Origin: Pedobacter sp. KBW06 | GTDB taxonomy: Bacteria > Bacteroidota > Bacteroidia > Sphingobacteriales > Sphingobacteriaceae | Assembly: GCF_003852525.1 (NCBI RefSeq) | Contig: NZ_QAJL01000005.1 | Coordinates: 693,230-757,229 of the forward strand | Length of the DNA stretch: 64,000 nt | Direction: 5' to 3' | Shown here: positions 9,601-18,441 of the stretch, piece after piece | Layout of the letters: each line of letters starts with the position of its first letter | Numbering within the stretch: position 1 is the stretch's first letter | Position numbers and translations under genes: made by a program | Notes under the pieces: generated by a model | What the model was told of the DNA's origin: nothing | What the model saw: the letters and a program-made list of their open reading frames with translations, nothing else | The model's database searches: none

Positions 9601-11185
9601 TCACCTGTGCAAACAACTGTTTGAAATAAGAAGAAAGGTGCTGAGGTTTTTGCGAAAGGACAGCTAAAGGTATATCTGTTCCCATAGATCCGATTGGCTC
9701 TTTACCATCTCTGGCCATTGGTTTCAGGATTAGATCGATGTCCTCACGGCTGTAGCCGAATACCTGCTGGTACTTGAAGATAGACTCCTGAGAAAGCCCG
9801 CTGAAGACCACTCTTGGATCTGAAAGTTCTTCCAGTCTGATCTGGTATTGATTTAACCAGTCTGCATAGGGCCTGCGGCCACAAACCAGTTGCTTAATTT
9901 CGGTATCACTGATGATTCTTCCCTGCTCCATATCTACCACAAACATCTTTCCCGGAGTTAACCTTCCTTTTTCGATGATTTTGCTTTGATCCAAAGCCAG
10001 TGCACCTGCTTCAGAAGCCATGATCACATGGTCATCTTCGGTGATGGCATATCTTTGCGGACGAAGTCCGTTTCTGTCCAGTGTGGCACCAATCAGATTG
10101 CCATCTGTAAATGAAACAGCTGCAGGTCCATCCCATGGCTCCATTAAAGTAGCATGGAACTTATAGAATGCTTTTTTAAGTTCATCCATATCCTCATTGC
10201 CATCCCATGCCTCAGGAATCAACATCATGAGTACATGTGGCAATGAGCGGCCTGCATGCAGCAATAACTCTACTATATTATCTAAACATCCTGAATCGGA
10301 ATTGGACTCGTCAATGACAGGAAGTAAAATATTCAGTTCTTCAGGCGTAAAGTAAGACGAAGCCAAAGACTTTACGCTTGCTCTAAACCAGTTCAGATTC
10401 CCCTGCAGGGTATTAATTTCTCCGTTATGTGCGATATACCTGAAAGGCTGTGCTAGCTTCCATGAAGGAAAGGTATTGGTTGCAAAACGACTATGAATTA
10501 AGCCAAAAGCGGAAACGACACGCTTGTCACTTAGTTCAGTAAAATAGGTTCTCACCTGCAAAGAGGTAAGCTGTCCTTTATATACGATCGTTCTCGAAGA
10601 GAAAGAAGCAATATAAAATTCGCCATTGATTCCCTTTACGGTATTGTTAATGGTCTTTGACAGGTAATTCTTGAACACATAAAGTTTACGTTCAAAGTCT
10701 GCACCTGCTGCAATAGCATAAGGACGTGCGATAAAGACCTGTTCCATTTCCGGTTCTACCGATAATGCCATGTCTCCAATACCTTCTGTATTGGTTTGTA
10801 CCTTTCTGAAGCCTAAAACTTCCAGTCCTAATTTCTCTGCTGCACGGTAAATGATCTCTCTGCACTCTTCTCTCGCCTTGACATCTTTGGGTAAAAATAG
10901 CATCCCCACCCCATAATCGCCGGACTCATTCAGGCTGAATCCGATTTTAAGACATTCGTCGTACAGAAACTCGTGAGGGATCTGTATCATAATACCTGCG
11001 CCATCTCCGGTATTAATTTCTGCTCCGCAAGCCCCGCGGTGATCAAGATTCTCAAGAATGGTAATGGCGTCGGAAATGATTTGTTGCGACTTTCTGCCCT
11101 TGATATGGGCAACGAAACCAATGCCACATGCGTCGTGCTCAAAACGCTGGTCGTACAACCCTTGCTGATCTTGTGTTTGTTCCAT
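6680..11185 (-). CDS. gltB: Glutamate synthase large (alpha) subunit
   Basis: This 1501-residue protein has the order of a bacterial GltB: an N-terminal class II glutamine amidotransferase domain, a central domain, the FMN-binding synthase domain and the C-terminal GXGXG beta-helix. The likely catalytic cysteine is C20, within HDACGIGF, which implies removal of a short propeptide of 19 residues. The 3Fe-4S cysteines are C1128, C1134 and C1139 in CIMMRKCHLNTC. Ammonia released from glutamine is channelled to 2-oxoglutarate. It is the first gene of the gltBD operon; its promoter must lie in the AT-rich gap before the SRP RNA gene. Confidence 0.97.
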   Translation of the reverse strand: MEQTQDQQGLYDQRFEHDACGIGFVAHIKGRKSQQIISDAITILENLDHRGACGAEINTGDGAGIMIQIPHEFLYDECLKIGFSLNESGDYGVGMLFLPKDVKAREECREIIYRAAEKLGLEVLGFRKVQTNTEGIGDMALSVEPEMEQVFIARPYAIAAGADFERKLYVFKNYLSKTINNTVKGINGEFYIASFSSRTIVYKGQLTSLQVRTYFTELSDKRVVSAFGLIHSRFATNTFPSWKLAQPFRYIAHNGEINTLQGNLNWFRASVKSLASSYFTPEELNILLPVIDESNSDSGCLDNIVELLLHAGRSLPHVLMMLIPEAWDGNEDMDELKKAFYKFHATLMEPWDGPAAVSFTDGNLIGATLDRNGLRPQRYAITEDDHVIMASEAGALALDQSKIIEKGRLTPGKMFVVDMEQGRIISDTEIKQLVCGRRPYADWLNQYQIRLEELSDPRVVFSGLSQESIFKYQQVFGYSREDIDLILKPMARDGKEPIGSMGTDIPLAVLSQKPQHLSSYFKQLFAQVTNPPIDPIREKVVMSLAGFMGNNGNILEEKAMQCHCVGIKHPILTNLELEKLRSIDTGVFQSKTLQTYFRATGKPGAMAKALDRLCRYAVDAVEDGFQVIILSDRALDSEHAAIPSLLAVSTVHHHLIRKGYRGDVGLVVEAGDVWEVHHFACLIGFGATAVNPYLAEETITGFETELENKPAKLIQNYIYAVNNGLLKIFSKMGISTLQSYHGAQIFEILGINKQVVDNYFTGAVSRIGGLGLDEIARETLIKHNRIFGSATRPDMILPTGGNYKWKRKGEQHLFNPQTIHLLQNATRKKDYNVYKQYSKLVNEQTHQAYTIRGLFEFNYDRPAVPLSEVEPVENILKRFATGAMSFGSISHEAHSTLAIAMNRIGGKSNTGEGGEDELRYETMENGDSMRSAIKQIASARFGVTSYYLSNADELQIKMAQGAKPGEGGQLPGDKVDDWIAKVRHATPGVGLISPPPHHDIYSIEDLAQLIFDLKNANREARINVKLVSKAGVGTIAAGVAKAHADVILVSGFDGGTGASPLTSIQHAGLPWELGLAEAHQTLVKNRLRSRVVLQTDGQLKTGKDIAIATLLGAEEWGVATAALVTSGCIMMRKCHLNTCPVGVATQDPNLRKLFTGEADHVVNLFHFLAEELRETMAELGFRTVEEMVGQADALSLRQIDPSDWKLKDLDLSAILYKAPDNGLSLYQTELQDHGLTDILDHALIKAAQPALLNKEPIYREFEVKNTNRALGTMLSNEVSKVYKSQGLPADTINFKFKGSAGQSFGAFAAKGISLQLEGEANDYVGKGLSGARLSIYPFSTISYVPEQNIIIGNVALYGATSGELYVRGQAGERFAVRNSGATAVVEGLGDHGCEYMTGGEVLVIGDTGSNFAAGMSGGVAWIYDVKGEFANKCNKEMVDLDPLDEQDELRINILLKKHIQLTDSNLAKFILSDWATQSAHFIKVFPKEYKAVLKKRAEVTV

Positions 11186-11551
11186 AAGTTTAATTTAGTG
11201 TTGGTTGGGTATAGTGTGATTGAGACACTAAGTTACGAAAAAAAATCAAGGAATTATAATATCGTTATATTTTTTAGGAGATACACAGCATATTTCAATT
11301 ATAATCCTTGTATTTTATAATATTCATAAATTACATCGATTTAAATTACGACATTCATAACCAATATTATTCATGCATAGTATTTCTATGTTTGCTTTCT
11401 GAGGCTGATGTTTTGCGGATTTTTTCCTTTTTCCCGATTTGCTAAAGAAAATGAGAAAAAAGATTAAAAATATTTTACACTACAATAGGTTTAATCTCAA
11501 TCAATTACCCCAAATCCCCCGAAAAAACTACAATAAAAGCGATATTTACTT
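11186..11551. other. Intergenic region between gltB and the SRP RNA gene
   Basis: This is a very AT-rich divergent spacer. It should contain the gltB promoter on the minus strand; I could not identify an unambiguous element. No protein-coding frame stands out. Confidence 0.5.
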
Positions 11552-11580
11552 TTGTAGATTCAATTCTTTTCCTACTTTTG
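11552..11580 (+). promoter_or_regulatory. Bacteroidota-type promoter of the SRP RNA gene
   Basis: TTG at 11552-11554 and TACTTTTG (TAnnTTTG) at 11573-11580 are separated by 18 bases, the layout of the Bacteroidota housekeeping promoter. The RNA begins about 5 bases after the -7 box. A second TACTTTTG copy at 11547-11554 overlaps the -33 element. Confidence 0.8.
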
Positions 11581-11584
11581 TGAC

Positions 11585-11681
11585 GGGCAAGTCTTTTACG
11601 ATCAGCTCCCTTTGAACTCCCCCAGGGCGGGAACGAAGCAAGGGTAGAAGGTTGTAGCGGTGCGATAAAAGGTGCTTGCCC
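11585..11681 (+). ncRNA. ffs: Signal recognition particle RNA, small bacterial (4.5S) type
   Basis: The terminal stem GGGCAAG (11585-11591) pairs with CTTGCCC (11675-11681). In the middle, CCCCCAGGGC and GGGAACGAAGCAAGGG show the SRP domain IV arrangement, with a GGAA-type tetraloop and the asymmetric loop carrying AGCA that binds the Ffh M domain. The length of about 97 bases fits the short bacterial form. A proper TAnnTTTG promoter lies directly upstream and a T-rich tract follows the terminal stem. The RNA works with Ffh and FtsY to deliver membrane proteins co-translationally. Confidence 0.88.
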
Positions 11682-11785
11682 ATTTTTATTTTTTTTAGAT
11701 AGACCATGCTTCGAATGCATACTCTTCTTTCTAATGACTACCACGAGTTAAATAAAATCATATATTTTCTTAAACTATATATCTT

Positions 11786-12445
11786 ATGAAGTTTTTCATA
11801 GACACAGCGAATCTGGAACAAATCAGAGAAGCTCAAGACCTTGGCGTTTTAGACGGCGTAACCACCAACCCCAGCCTTATGGCTAAAGAAGGAATCACCG
11901 GAGATCAGAATGTATTGAACCACTACAAAGCGATTTGCGATATCGTTGATGCGAATGTAAGTGCGGAAGTTATTTCTACTGATTTTGAATCCATGATTAA
12001 AGAAGGTGAAGCTTTGGCGAAACTGGATCCGAAAATCGTGGTGAAGATCCCAATGATTAAAGATGGCGTTAAAGCAATCAAATATCTTTCATCTAAGGGA
12101 ATCAGAACCAACTGTACTTTAATCTTCTCTGCAGGACAAGCTCTATTAGCTGCCAAAGCGGGTGCTACTTATGTATCTCCTTTCTTAGGCCGTTTAGATG
12201 ACATCTCTACAGATGGTTTTCAATTGATCGAAGATATCAGGTTAATTTTTGATAACTACCAATACGAAACTCAGATTCTTGCAGCTTCGGTAAGAGGCCC
12301 GATGCACATCATCAACTGCGCTAAATTAGGTGCTGATGTAATGACCGGACCACTTTCTGCAATTCTTGCTTTATTGAAACACCCATTAACCGATAGCGGT
12401 CTTGCTCAGTTCTTAGCTGACCATGATAAAGCGGCCGGTAAATAA
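11786..12445 (+). CDS. fsa: Fructose-6-phosphate aldolase / transaldolase-like enzyme
   Basis: This 219-residue TIM-barrel protein starts MKFFIDTAN and carries GVTTNPSL and VVKIPM; K87 in the latter is the expected Schiff-base lysine. Its length fits the short transaldolase subfamily (FSA, TalC/MipB). Members of this subfamily act either as fructose-6-phosphate aldolases or as true transaldolases of the pentose phosphate pathway, and sequence inspection alone does not separate the two. The gene stands alone after the SRP RNA and ends in a terminator shared with the convergent phosphatase gene. Confidence 0.9.
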   Translation: MKFFIDTANLEQIREAQDLGVLDGVTTNPSLMAKEGITGDQNVLNHYKAICDIVDANVSAEVISTDFESMIKEGEALAKLDPKIVVKIPMIKDGVKAIKYLSSKGIRTNCTLIFSAGQALLAAKAGATYVSPFLGRLDDISTDGFQLIEDIRLIFDNYQYETQILAASVRGPMHIINCAKLGADVMTGPLSAILALLKHPLTDSGLAQFLADHDKAAGK

Positions 12446-12460
12446 GCGATATTATCCTAT

Positions 12461-12498
12461 AAAAAAGTCCTGTTGATTAATTCGACAGGACTTTTTTT
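12461..12498. terminator. Bidirectional terminator between the aldolase and phosphatase genes
   Basis: The arms AAAAAAGTCCTGT (12461-12473) and ACAGGACTTTTTT (12485-12497) form a 13-bp stem around an 11-base loop, with an A-run on one side and a T-run on the other, so it works in both directions. The right arm lies inside the last codons of the convergent gmhB-like gene, whose stop codon sits in the loop. Confidence 0.88.
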
Positions 12499-12971
12499 AT
12501 GTTTTCATAACTGATCTGCTCATCCGGTTCAATGAGAATCCCCTTCACTCCTGCCCCATTTGCGGCCTCCACATCTCTTGGTTTATCTCCAATCATCACA
12601 GACAATGCCGGATCGATATTATAAGTAGCAATGGCTTCTAAAACCATTCCTGATTTGGGTTTCCTGCAAGCGCATTCTTCTGACACAGTGGGATGGTGCG
12701 GGCAATAGTAAGCATGGGTAATCAATGCACCCTGCTCTTCAAATTTCTTACCAAGAATGGCATGCATCTCAGCAAGGGTTTCTTCTGTATAACGCTTCAA
12801 AGCAATACCGCCCTGATTGGTAATGATGATGAGCATATACCCCTCGTCATATAGCCTTTTTAAAGGAGGAATCTGATATTCCAGAACCTCAAAATCTTCC
12901 ACGCGACAGATATAATCGTATATTTCGTGATTTAGTACGCCATCACGATCCAAAAAAATTGCTTTATTCAT
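12477..12971 (-). CDS. gmhB: HAD-family D-glycero-D-manno-heptose-1,7-bisphosphate phosphatase-like protein
   Basis: I place the start at the ATG at 12971 (MNKAIFLDRDGVLN); a longer frame would need a TTG. The 164-residue protein has the HAD motif I aspartates D8 and D10, the acidic motif GDKPRD (D129, D133), and the zinc-binding loop of GmhB-type HAD-IIIA enzymes: C90, H92, C100, C102, followed by RKPKSGM. GmhB removes the C7 phosphate during ADP-heptose synthesis for lipopolysaccharide. The same fold also includes histidinol-phosphate phosphatases, but the GmhB reading is more likely because of length and zinc loop. Confidence 0.82.
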   Translation of the reverse strand: MNKAIFLDRDGVLNHEIYDYICRVEDFEVLEYQIPPLKRLYDEGYMLIIITNQGGIALKRYTEETLAEMHAILGKKFEEQGALITHAYYCPHHPTVSEECACRKPKSGMVLEAIATYNIDPALSVMIGDKPRDVEAANGAGVKGILIEPDEQISYENIKKVLSN

Positions 12972-13091
12972 TCTTATGATCTTTTTTTGCAAAGATGGGG
13001 ATATTAAATTAGTATCGCTGTTTGTTGTGGATTTAGTTAAACATAATGACGATCCCGATGTTATTCCTACAGTTAAACTTAAAGAAGAACT

Positions 13092-13925
13092 ATGCCTTAT
13101 ATCAAAAGAAACCCAGAGAACAGCAAGTCTGTCAACATATTTTATGAAGACCTTGGATCAGGTAAACCCGTCATCCTGATCCACGGATGGCCGGTATCGC
13201 ACGAAATGTGGGAATATCAGGTTGCTTCCATTGTATATAGTGGTTATCGCTGCATTGCCTACGACAGAAGAGGTTTCGGACAGTCGGATAAACCCTGGAA
13301 TGGCTATGACTATGATACGCTGGCTTCTGATCTGCATGAACTGATCGATGCACTGGATTTATCTGAAGTAACCTTAGTGGGCTTCTCCATGGGTGGTGGC
13401 GAAGTGGTGCGCTACCTGGGTAAATATGGCTCTTCTAAAGTCGAAAAAGCAGTCCTGATCAGCTCTGTAGTCCCATTGGTTTTAAAAACCGATGATCATG
13501 AAGAAGGTGTGCCCTCCGAAGTATTCGATGAAATGATTTCCAGTATCCACCATGACCGTCCGGCATTCCTGACAGGTTTTGGGAAACAATTCTTTAGTGA
13601 GGGCGTGCTGAATAAACCGGTGAGTCAGGAAATCCAGAACTGGATGCATCAGCTCGCCATTGTGGCCAGCCCGAAAGCAACAGCAGATTGTGTCAGATCC
13701 TTCTCTGAGACTGATTTTAGAACCGACCTGATCACGATTACCATACCTGTTATGATTATCCATGGCGACGATGATAAAACTGTTCCGATCAAGGCGACAA
13801 GTGCGATTACTTCTATGTTGCTGCCAAATGCGGAATATTATGTAATTGAAGGTGCACCACATGGATTATTCATCACACACAAGGATGAACTGAACCAATT
13901 GTTGGTCAATTTTCTGAAAAGATAG
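13092..13925 (+). CDS. Alpha/beta hydrolase, chloroperoxidase-like
   Basis: This 277-residue single-domain hydrolase has the nucleophile elbow GFSMGG with S99, an oxyanion-side HGWP at 31-34, a candidate acid in GDDD (226-228) and the catalytic H257 in APHGLF. The pattern YDRRGFGQSDKP is typical of the cofactor-free haloperoxidase/esterase branch, whose natural substrates are usually unknown esters or peracids. A purine-rich site (aaagaag) lies just before the ATG. It appears to be a single-gene unit between the phosphatase and tRNA-Lys. Confidence 0.88.
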   Translation: MPYIKRNPENSKSVNIFYEDLGSGKPVILIHGWPVSHEMWEYQVASIVYSGYRCIAYDRRGFGQSDKPWNGYDYDTLASDLHELIDALDLSEVTLVGFSMGGGEVVRYLGKYGSSKVEKAVLISSVVPLVLKTDDHEEGVPSEVFDEMISSIHHDRPAFLTGFGKQFFSEGVLNKPVSQEIQNWMHQLAIVASPKATADCVRSFSETDFRTDLITITIPVMIIHGDDDKTVPIKATSAITSMLLPNAEYYVIEGAPHGLFITHKDELNQLLVNFLKR

Positions 13926-14039
13926 GCTGTTTTTAGTGGCAAATAATGGATTTTTGAGCTAAAAACGAGGTTTAAATTGAATGATATGTAAATAATCTGG
14001 CTAAAAATCAGCACAGTATATAATTTATAGAATTTTAAT

Positions 14040-14070
14040 TTGCACCCTACATATAGTAGCCCTATATTTG
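14040..14070 (+). promoter_or_regulatory. Promoter of tRNA-Lys
   Basis: TTG at 14040-14042 and TATATTTG (TAnnTTTG) at 14063-14070 are separated by 20 bases. The mature tRNA starts 49 bases beyond the -7 box. Confidence 0.72.
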
Positions 14071-14119
14071 CATCACTTTAAACGGAAACGCTTAGAGTAA
14101 AGCTAAAAATAACAGCTTT

Positions 14120-14192
14120 GATTCCGTAGCTCAGCTGGTAGAGCATTACACTTTTAATGTAGTGGTCCTGGGTTCGAATCCCAGCGGGATCA
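14120..14192 (+). tRNA. tRNA-Lys (anticodon TTT)
   Basis: The 73-base cloverleaf has an acceptor stem GATTCCG/CGGGATC with one G-T pair, the D-arm AGCTCAGCTGGTAGAGC, and the anticodon loop CTTTTAA with TTT at 14153-14155. The T-arm contains GGTTCGAATCC, and the discriminator base is A. No CCA is encoded. Confidence 0.97.
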
Positions 14193-14194
14193 CG

Positions 14195-14225
14195 AAAAGC
14201 TTCAGAGAAATCTGGAGCTTTTTGC
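14195..14225 (+). terminator. Terminator after tRNA-Lys
   Basis: AAAAGCTTCAGA (14195-14206) pairs with TCTGGAGCTTTT (14211-14222), with one wobble pair, around a GAAA loop and followed by T residues. It starts two bases after the tRNA. The remaining 120 bases up to the glycosyltransferase gene hold nothing I can identify. Confidence 0.85.
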
Positions 14226-14348
14226 GTTTAACACTGATTATCCCTTATCAACAGTATTTACGTGTCGCCAATGATCCACTGCCCTTCATGTATTGAGCAT
14301 TTTTGCCCCTTGTTAAGGAATTTTTTCATGGATCCATTTAGCAAATAT

Positions 14349-15071
14349 TTATATCGCTTCCCAGTTGTGCCCTAAACGGTGAGCCCATTTTTTTGCATAG
14401 TAAATGTATTGTTTAAACACCAGTTCATTAAAACGACCCTCTTCCTGTTTGTTTATTGTGGTATGATCCAGGTGATCTACAAGGGAAGAAGTAACGAGGA
14501 AGTGTTTTAAATCCAATACCCAAAGTAAATGCATATAATCATGAGATGCATACTTAAACGTAAAGTTCTCATCCATCTTACCTATTAAATTCAACATACT
14601 GCGTTTAAAGAAAAGACACCATCCTGAAACTTCCAGTCGGACTCTATTTCCTTTCAGTTCTCCTGTGTTTGGAAATATACCAAATTTCGGATGATGAATT
14701 GTACATAAGGGAGAGGCACTGTAGAGGTCCTGATGAACTTTAAATGGCTTTAATATTTCCGTTGCCCAGTGCTTATGGAAAAACAAGTCATTATTACATA
14801 AACAGATATAAGGTGCTGATGTCATGGAAATTCCAATATTCATATAACGGTTATAACCAAATGGCTTATCTGAATAGATCGTTTGCCCATATTCGTATTG
14901 AAAGGGAGCCAGATCCTTTCGGGATTCAACTACGATGATGTTAAATTTAATTAATTCAGGATCTTCAGAGGCCATTAAAGAATTTAGACAGTTAACTGTC
15001 ACCTGCTTTAATTCTTCTGTTTGTGCAAAGCTTAAAATAACAACATCTACTTCCGTAATACCAGATTCCAT
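14349..15071 (-). CDS. Family 2-like glycosyltransferase
   Basis: This 240-residue cytoplasmic protein opens with a nucleotide-sugar binding strand (VDVVILSFAQT), and NNDLFF later stands where GT-A enzymes carry the DXD-type metal motif. The segment KPFGYNRYMNIGI before it is typical of short GT2 proteins that extend surface glycans. No transmembrane segment is visible. It has no glycan-synthesis neighbours, so the acceptor cannot be guessed. The fold call is firm; the sugar donor is unknown. Confidence 0.72.
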   Translation of the reverse strand: MESGITEVDVVILSFAQTEELKQVTVNCLNSLMASEDPELIKFNIIVVESRKDLAPFQYEYGQTIYSDKPFGYNRYMNIGISMTSAPYICLCNNDLFFHKHWATEILKPFKVHQDLYSASPLCTIHHPKFGIFPNTGELKGNRVRLEVSGWCLFFKRSMLNLIGKMDENFTFKYASHDYMHLLWVLDLKHFLVTSSLVDHLDHTTINKQEEGRFNELVFKQYIYYAKKWAHRLGHNWEAI

Positions 15072-15171
15072 ATTTTCCTAAATTTAATTAAATGATCAGC
15101 GTTAAATTATTTACAAAGTACAACGAAAATCATAGAACCAATAGGGCCAAAAGTCCCATTTTATGGCAATA

Positions 15172-18100
15172 TTACCGCACAATCTCCAACCTCACCGGGC
15201 CTTTTAATCCAGAAGGCTGCAATTGGACATCAGGATTATATGAATTATAGTAGGTCCAGGTTAACCTTTTATCCTCAGGCAGTTGGTGATCTCCTATCAA
15301 CCGGTTTATCCAGTTATTAACGACTTTAATTTCCAATTCATTTTTGCCGGACTTCAGTGCCCGGGTAATATCGATTTTGTAAGGAGCAGTCCATACTCCA
15401 CCCACATCTACTCCATTAACCTTTGCTTTTGCGATTGCGATCTCATTTCCCAAGTCCAATAGTACACGGTCTCCATTTTTAACCTTTGGTAATTCAAAGT
15501 CATGGTGATAGTATGCTGCTCCGGAGTAGTATTTTATACCATCTTCTTTATGCTGAGTCCAGTCTTGGAGCTGTTCGAAGATAACGGGTTTGGAAGGCCC
15601 CCCTCTGTCAGGATCGAAGTTGACCGACCAGCTGCCTGTAATATCAAGTATGCTGACGAATCCCGGATAATTCGGCCGACTGTCTTTTTTAGCCCTGCCC
15701 TGCTTTCTGAAAACTACAAAAGCACTTTCATAAGGCGCCAATTGCAAAGGAACTTTGGTAGACTTGTCAGTTTGCTGATAGTCAGCAAGGTCACGTATAT
15801 CACCTGTTGTCGCATCCCATAATTCCGGAATTCTCCCTGAAATACGAAATTCCGGATTTAACTTTACAGACTTGTTTTTTTGATTGGAAATAAAGTAAAT
15901 TGAGCCATCTTTTAGTGCCCTATGTATAAAAAGCACAGAATCAGCAACCGCTGTTTTAAGATCAGGGACAAGATCTATCGATTTTAAAACCTCTTCCAGG
16001 TTCATCCCGTCGATCACCATTCCTTTACCATAATGGTTAATTTTTATCGTGGTTCCATTTATATTGCCCCAAAGTTCGGCTGTCAGCTGCTGAATCTCCA
16101 GATCTGCTTTTCCAATATTTTGTAAACTTGGTGATCGTTTTGGTTTTGGACCTAAAACTACCGCGCCATTGTGTACCAGCTCCTTTATCTTTGTCAGCAA
16201 CTCTGGTCGCATACTTTCCAGTTTTGGTAAAACCAAAATCCGATATTTCATTCCATCAGGTAAGATCAGATTACCATCCTGCACCTTTAGCCTGGTTTTA
16301 ATCACCTCTCCATTGATATAATCAAAAGAATAGCCATGCGGAAGTGCTGGTTCTGTTATTCCAGTCATTTTTGGCGCATCTTCGCTGATGAAGTAAGCCA
16401 CATCTGCTACATATTTTCCCTGTTGCAGAAGTAAATTACATCTTTTAATGTATTTCAAAAAATCGTCCATATCAGAGAACCAGGTGTTTTTCCGGTTAAA
16501 TTCAGTTCCAAAAAAGGCGTTCATTCCCGGCATTTTATCTTCGTAGGCTTGATGGATATAAACATGAAGTAACGTGTTATTGATTCCTTCAGTAAAAGAA
16601 CGATCAAGGCGTTGTTTTAATGTAGCAGGATAGTTTAGGAAATAGTTATCTATCGTTGTAAAAGACTCGGCGGAAATCTTGGTTTTTCCATAAATATGTG
16701 CGCAGGAAGCAGCAGCCCGGTTTTCTATAATACCTTTAATTCCCTCATTCCAAAATTCACCACTAACCTCGTCTGATCGTGCTCCATATTGCAGAAACTC
16801 TCCCGGAAAGCCATAATGCCCATAATTTTCCAGCCAGGTTGTTAATCCATTTTGATGACACACTTCGCTAAGTCCGCCTACATATTCATCAGCCACCTGA
16901 TCAGCTACAAAACGCCTAAGGTCCCATAGAAAACGATCAGAATGATCGGCACTTCCAACCACCTTGCCTTGCAAAACGGGGATATAGGGAAGCGGATCAT
17001 AGCCATAATTCAATTTAAATTTCTTTATAAACCCATCGCTCCAGTTCTGACTGCCGATTTCATAACTATCTCCAATCACGACTTTCCATGTTTTGCGGTC
17101 CTGCGCCGGAATCCGCCGTATAATTTCCCCTAAAAAGTTATTAAAGTGAGCTGCGATCTGCGTTTTACTCATTTTATCAATTTCAAGCCCTGTTCCTTCA
17201 ATAGCCGCGAACACATTATTAACGAGTGTCGGCGTCATTCCACAGCGCTCAATGATCCATTTTCCTTCCGGGACCTCCCAATTCAATGTGCCATCCGCCA
17301 ACATATACCCCGAAATGTCTAAAACTTTATCCGGTTCAATTACATAATCCTGATCTGCTATAACGGGTTGTGGCAGCCATTGGTAAGCTGGCCAACTAAC
17401 AAGTCCCTCAGGCCACATTTTTGCCAGTGTTTTTTCCAGATAGCTCTCTACTATGGGAACGGAAGAAAACCTAATTTCCGCGAGTCCGCTCTTTGCTGAA
17501 AAATCAGTAAATATCACCCGGAAATCTTTAGCCATGGTGGCAGGGATAGAAACTGCAGCAGGGCCATATGGTATGAAGCCGTTTTTTAAACTTGGATTAT
17601 TGCGGTCTATAATAAAATGTTTTATGGTTTGGTAACTATTGCCAATCTTTACCTGAACATCGCCTTCTAACCTGGTAGAAACGCGGGACCTATCAATGAT
17701 TAAACTACGGACATTATATAATTTTTCTACACAGAAGTCAAGTATGAAAGACTTTTCTGCAGGGAAGTCACAAATCGTTTCTTCGACACCATCTATTAAG
17801 TTATTGAGATTTTCTAATGAAGGAATAGAACTGATTTGAGGCTTCAGCCCACGAATATCAGTACCATAATCTTTGGGTGCGGGGTAAGCAATCACTTTTA
17901 CATCCTGAAAAACAGGTTTCGGTATTTCCAGTTTTCGGTGGATTAAGGCAGGTCCATTCAACACTACTTCTGAAGAGGTCAGGTAGCGCATGGACTGCTC
18001 AGGCTTAACCCAGGGACCTCCAGATTGACTCCAGCCAGGACAATTAAATATTCCTATTTCAATCCCCAGTTTCGTTGCCGTCTTTAATGCAGTATGCAGA

Positions 18101-18441
18101 ACATCCCACCATTCCTCTGTGAACATTTTTATTTTACCGGCATATTTCTCCCGCCAGGTAACATTTGCAATAAATGCACGATTAATCCCGATCTTTTTCA
18201 TGGCCTCCAGGTCTTTTATCACTCCTTCACTGGAGATATTCCCAGAGACCCAATACCAATAAACACTTGTTTGAATGCTATCCGGAATCTTATAAAAGCC
18301 TGTTTCCAATGCAACCATTGGACCAGAATAGCTCCTTAGCTGTCCTTTTACGGCAAATGCATTAAAAGCCACAAAAAGTAAACAGAGAGAAACTGTTTGA
18401 AATGTAAAGCACATTTTGACTTTAAAAAAATAGAGCGTCAT
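15172..18441 (-). CDS. GH106-type glycoside hydrolase (alpha-L-rhamnosidase-like), secreted
   Basis: This 1089-residue protein has an N-terminal signal peptide; the ATG ten codons in (MCFTFQ) gives a neater one. The segments WYWVSGNIS, GVIKDLEAMKKIGI and NCPGWSQSGGPWVKPEQSM (about 62-151) are characteristic of the large Bacteroidota hydrolases classified with GH106, which remove alpha-L-rhamnose from pectins and other glycans. The last 150 residues (from about SWSVNFDPDRGG) look like a galactose-binding, jelly-roll module of the GH2 sugar-binding type. It is a single gene without a SusCD partner next to it. The family call is good; the exact substrate is inferred. Confidence 0.82.
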   Translation of the reverse strand: MTLYFFKVKMCFTFQTVSLCLLFVAFNAFAVKGQLRSYSGPMVALETGFYKIPDSIQTSVYWYWVSGNISSEGVIKDLEAMKKIGINRAFIANVTWREKYAGKIKMFTEEWWDVLHTALKTATKLGIEIGIFNCPGWSQSGGPWVKPEQSMRYLTSSEVVLNGPALIHRKLEIPKPVFQDVKVIAYPAPKDYGTDIRGLKPQISSIPSLENLNNLIDGVEETICDFPAEKSFILDFCVEKLYNVRSLIIDRSRVSTRLEGDVQVKIGNSYQTIKHFIIDRNNPSLKNGFIPYGPAAVSIPATMAKDFRVIFTDFSAKSGLAEIRFSSVPIVESYLEKTLAKMWPEGLVSWPAYQWLPQPVIADQDYVIEPDKVLDISGYMLADGTLNWEVPEGKWIIERCGMTPTLVNNVFAAIEGTGLEIDKMSKTQIAAHFNNFLGEIIRRIPAQDRKTWKVVIGDSYEIGSQNWSDGFIKKFKLNYGYDPLPYIPVLQGKVVGSADHSDRFLWDLRRFVADQVADEYVGGLSEVCHQNGLTTWLENYGHYGFPGEFLQYGARSDEVSGEFWNEGIKGIIENRAAASCAHIYGKTKISAESFTTIDNYFLNYPATLKQRLDRSFTEGINNTLLHVYIHQAYEDKMPGMNAFFGTEFNRKNTWFSDMDDFLKYIKRCNLLLQQGKYVADVAYFISEDAPKMTGITEPALPHGYSFDYINGEVIKTRLKVQDGNLILPDGMKYRILVLPKLESMRPELLTKIKELVHNGAVVLGPKPKRSPSLQNIGKADLEIQQLTAELWGNINGTTIKINHYGKGMVIDGMNLEEVLKSIDLVPDLKTAVADSVLFIHRALKDGSIYFISNQKNKSVKLNPEFRISGRIPELWDATTGDIRDLADYQQTDKSTKVPLQLAPYESAFVVFRKQGRAKKDSRPNYPGFVSILDITGSWSVNFDPDRGGPSKPVIFEQLQDWTQHKEDGIKYYSGAAYYHHDFELPKVKNGDRVLLDLGNEIAIAKAKVNGVDVGGVWTAPYKIDITRALKSGKNELEIKVVNNWINRLIGDHQLPEDKRLTWTYYNSYNPDVQLQPSGLKGPVRLEIVR

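Noticed and set aside
11505..11744. Open frame of 79 codons on the minus strand
   Set aside because: It covers the SRP RNA gene and its promoter, has no protein-like composition, and the RNA fold explains the sequence.
12972..12992. Seven-residue N-terminal extension of the phosphatase
   Set aside because: It needs a TTG start; the ATG at 12971 begins exactly where the HAD fold begins.
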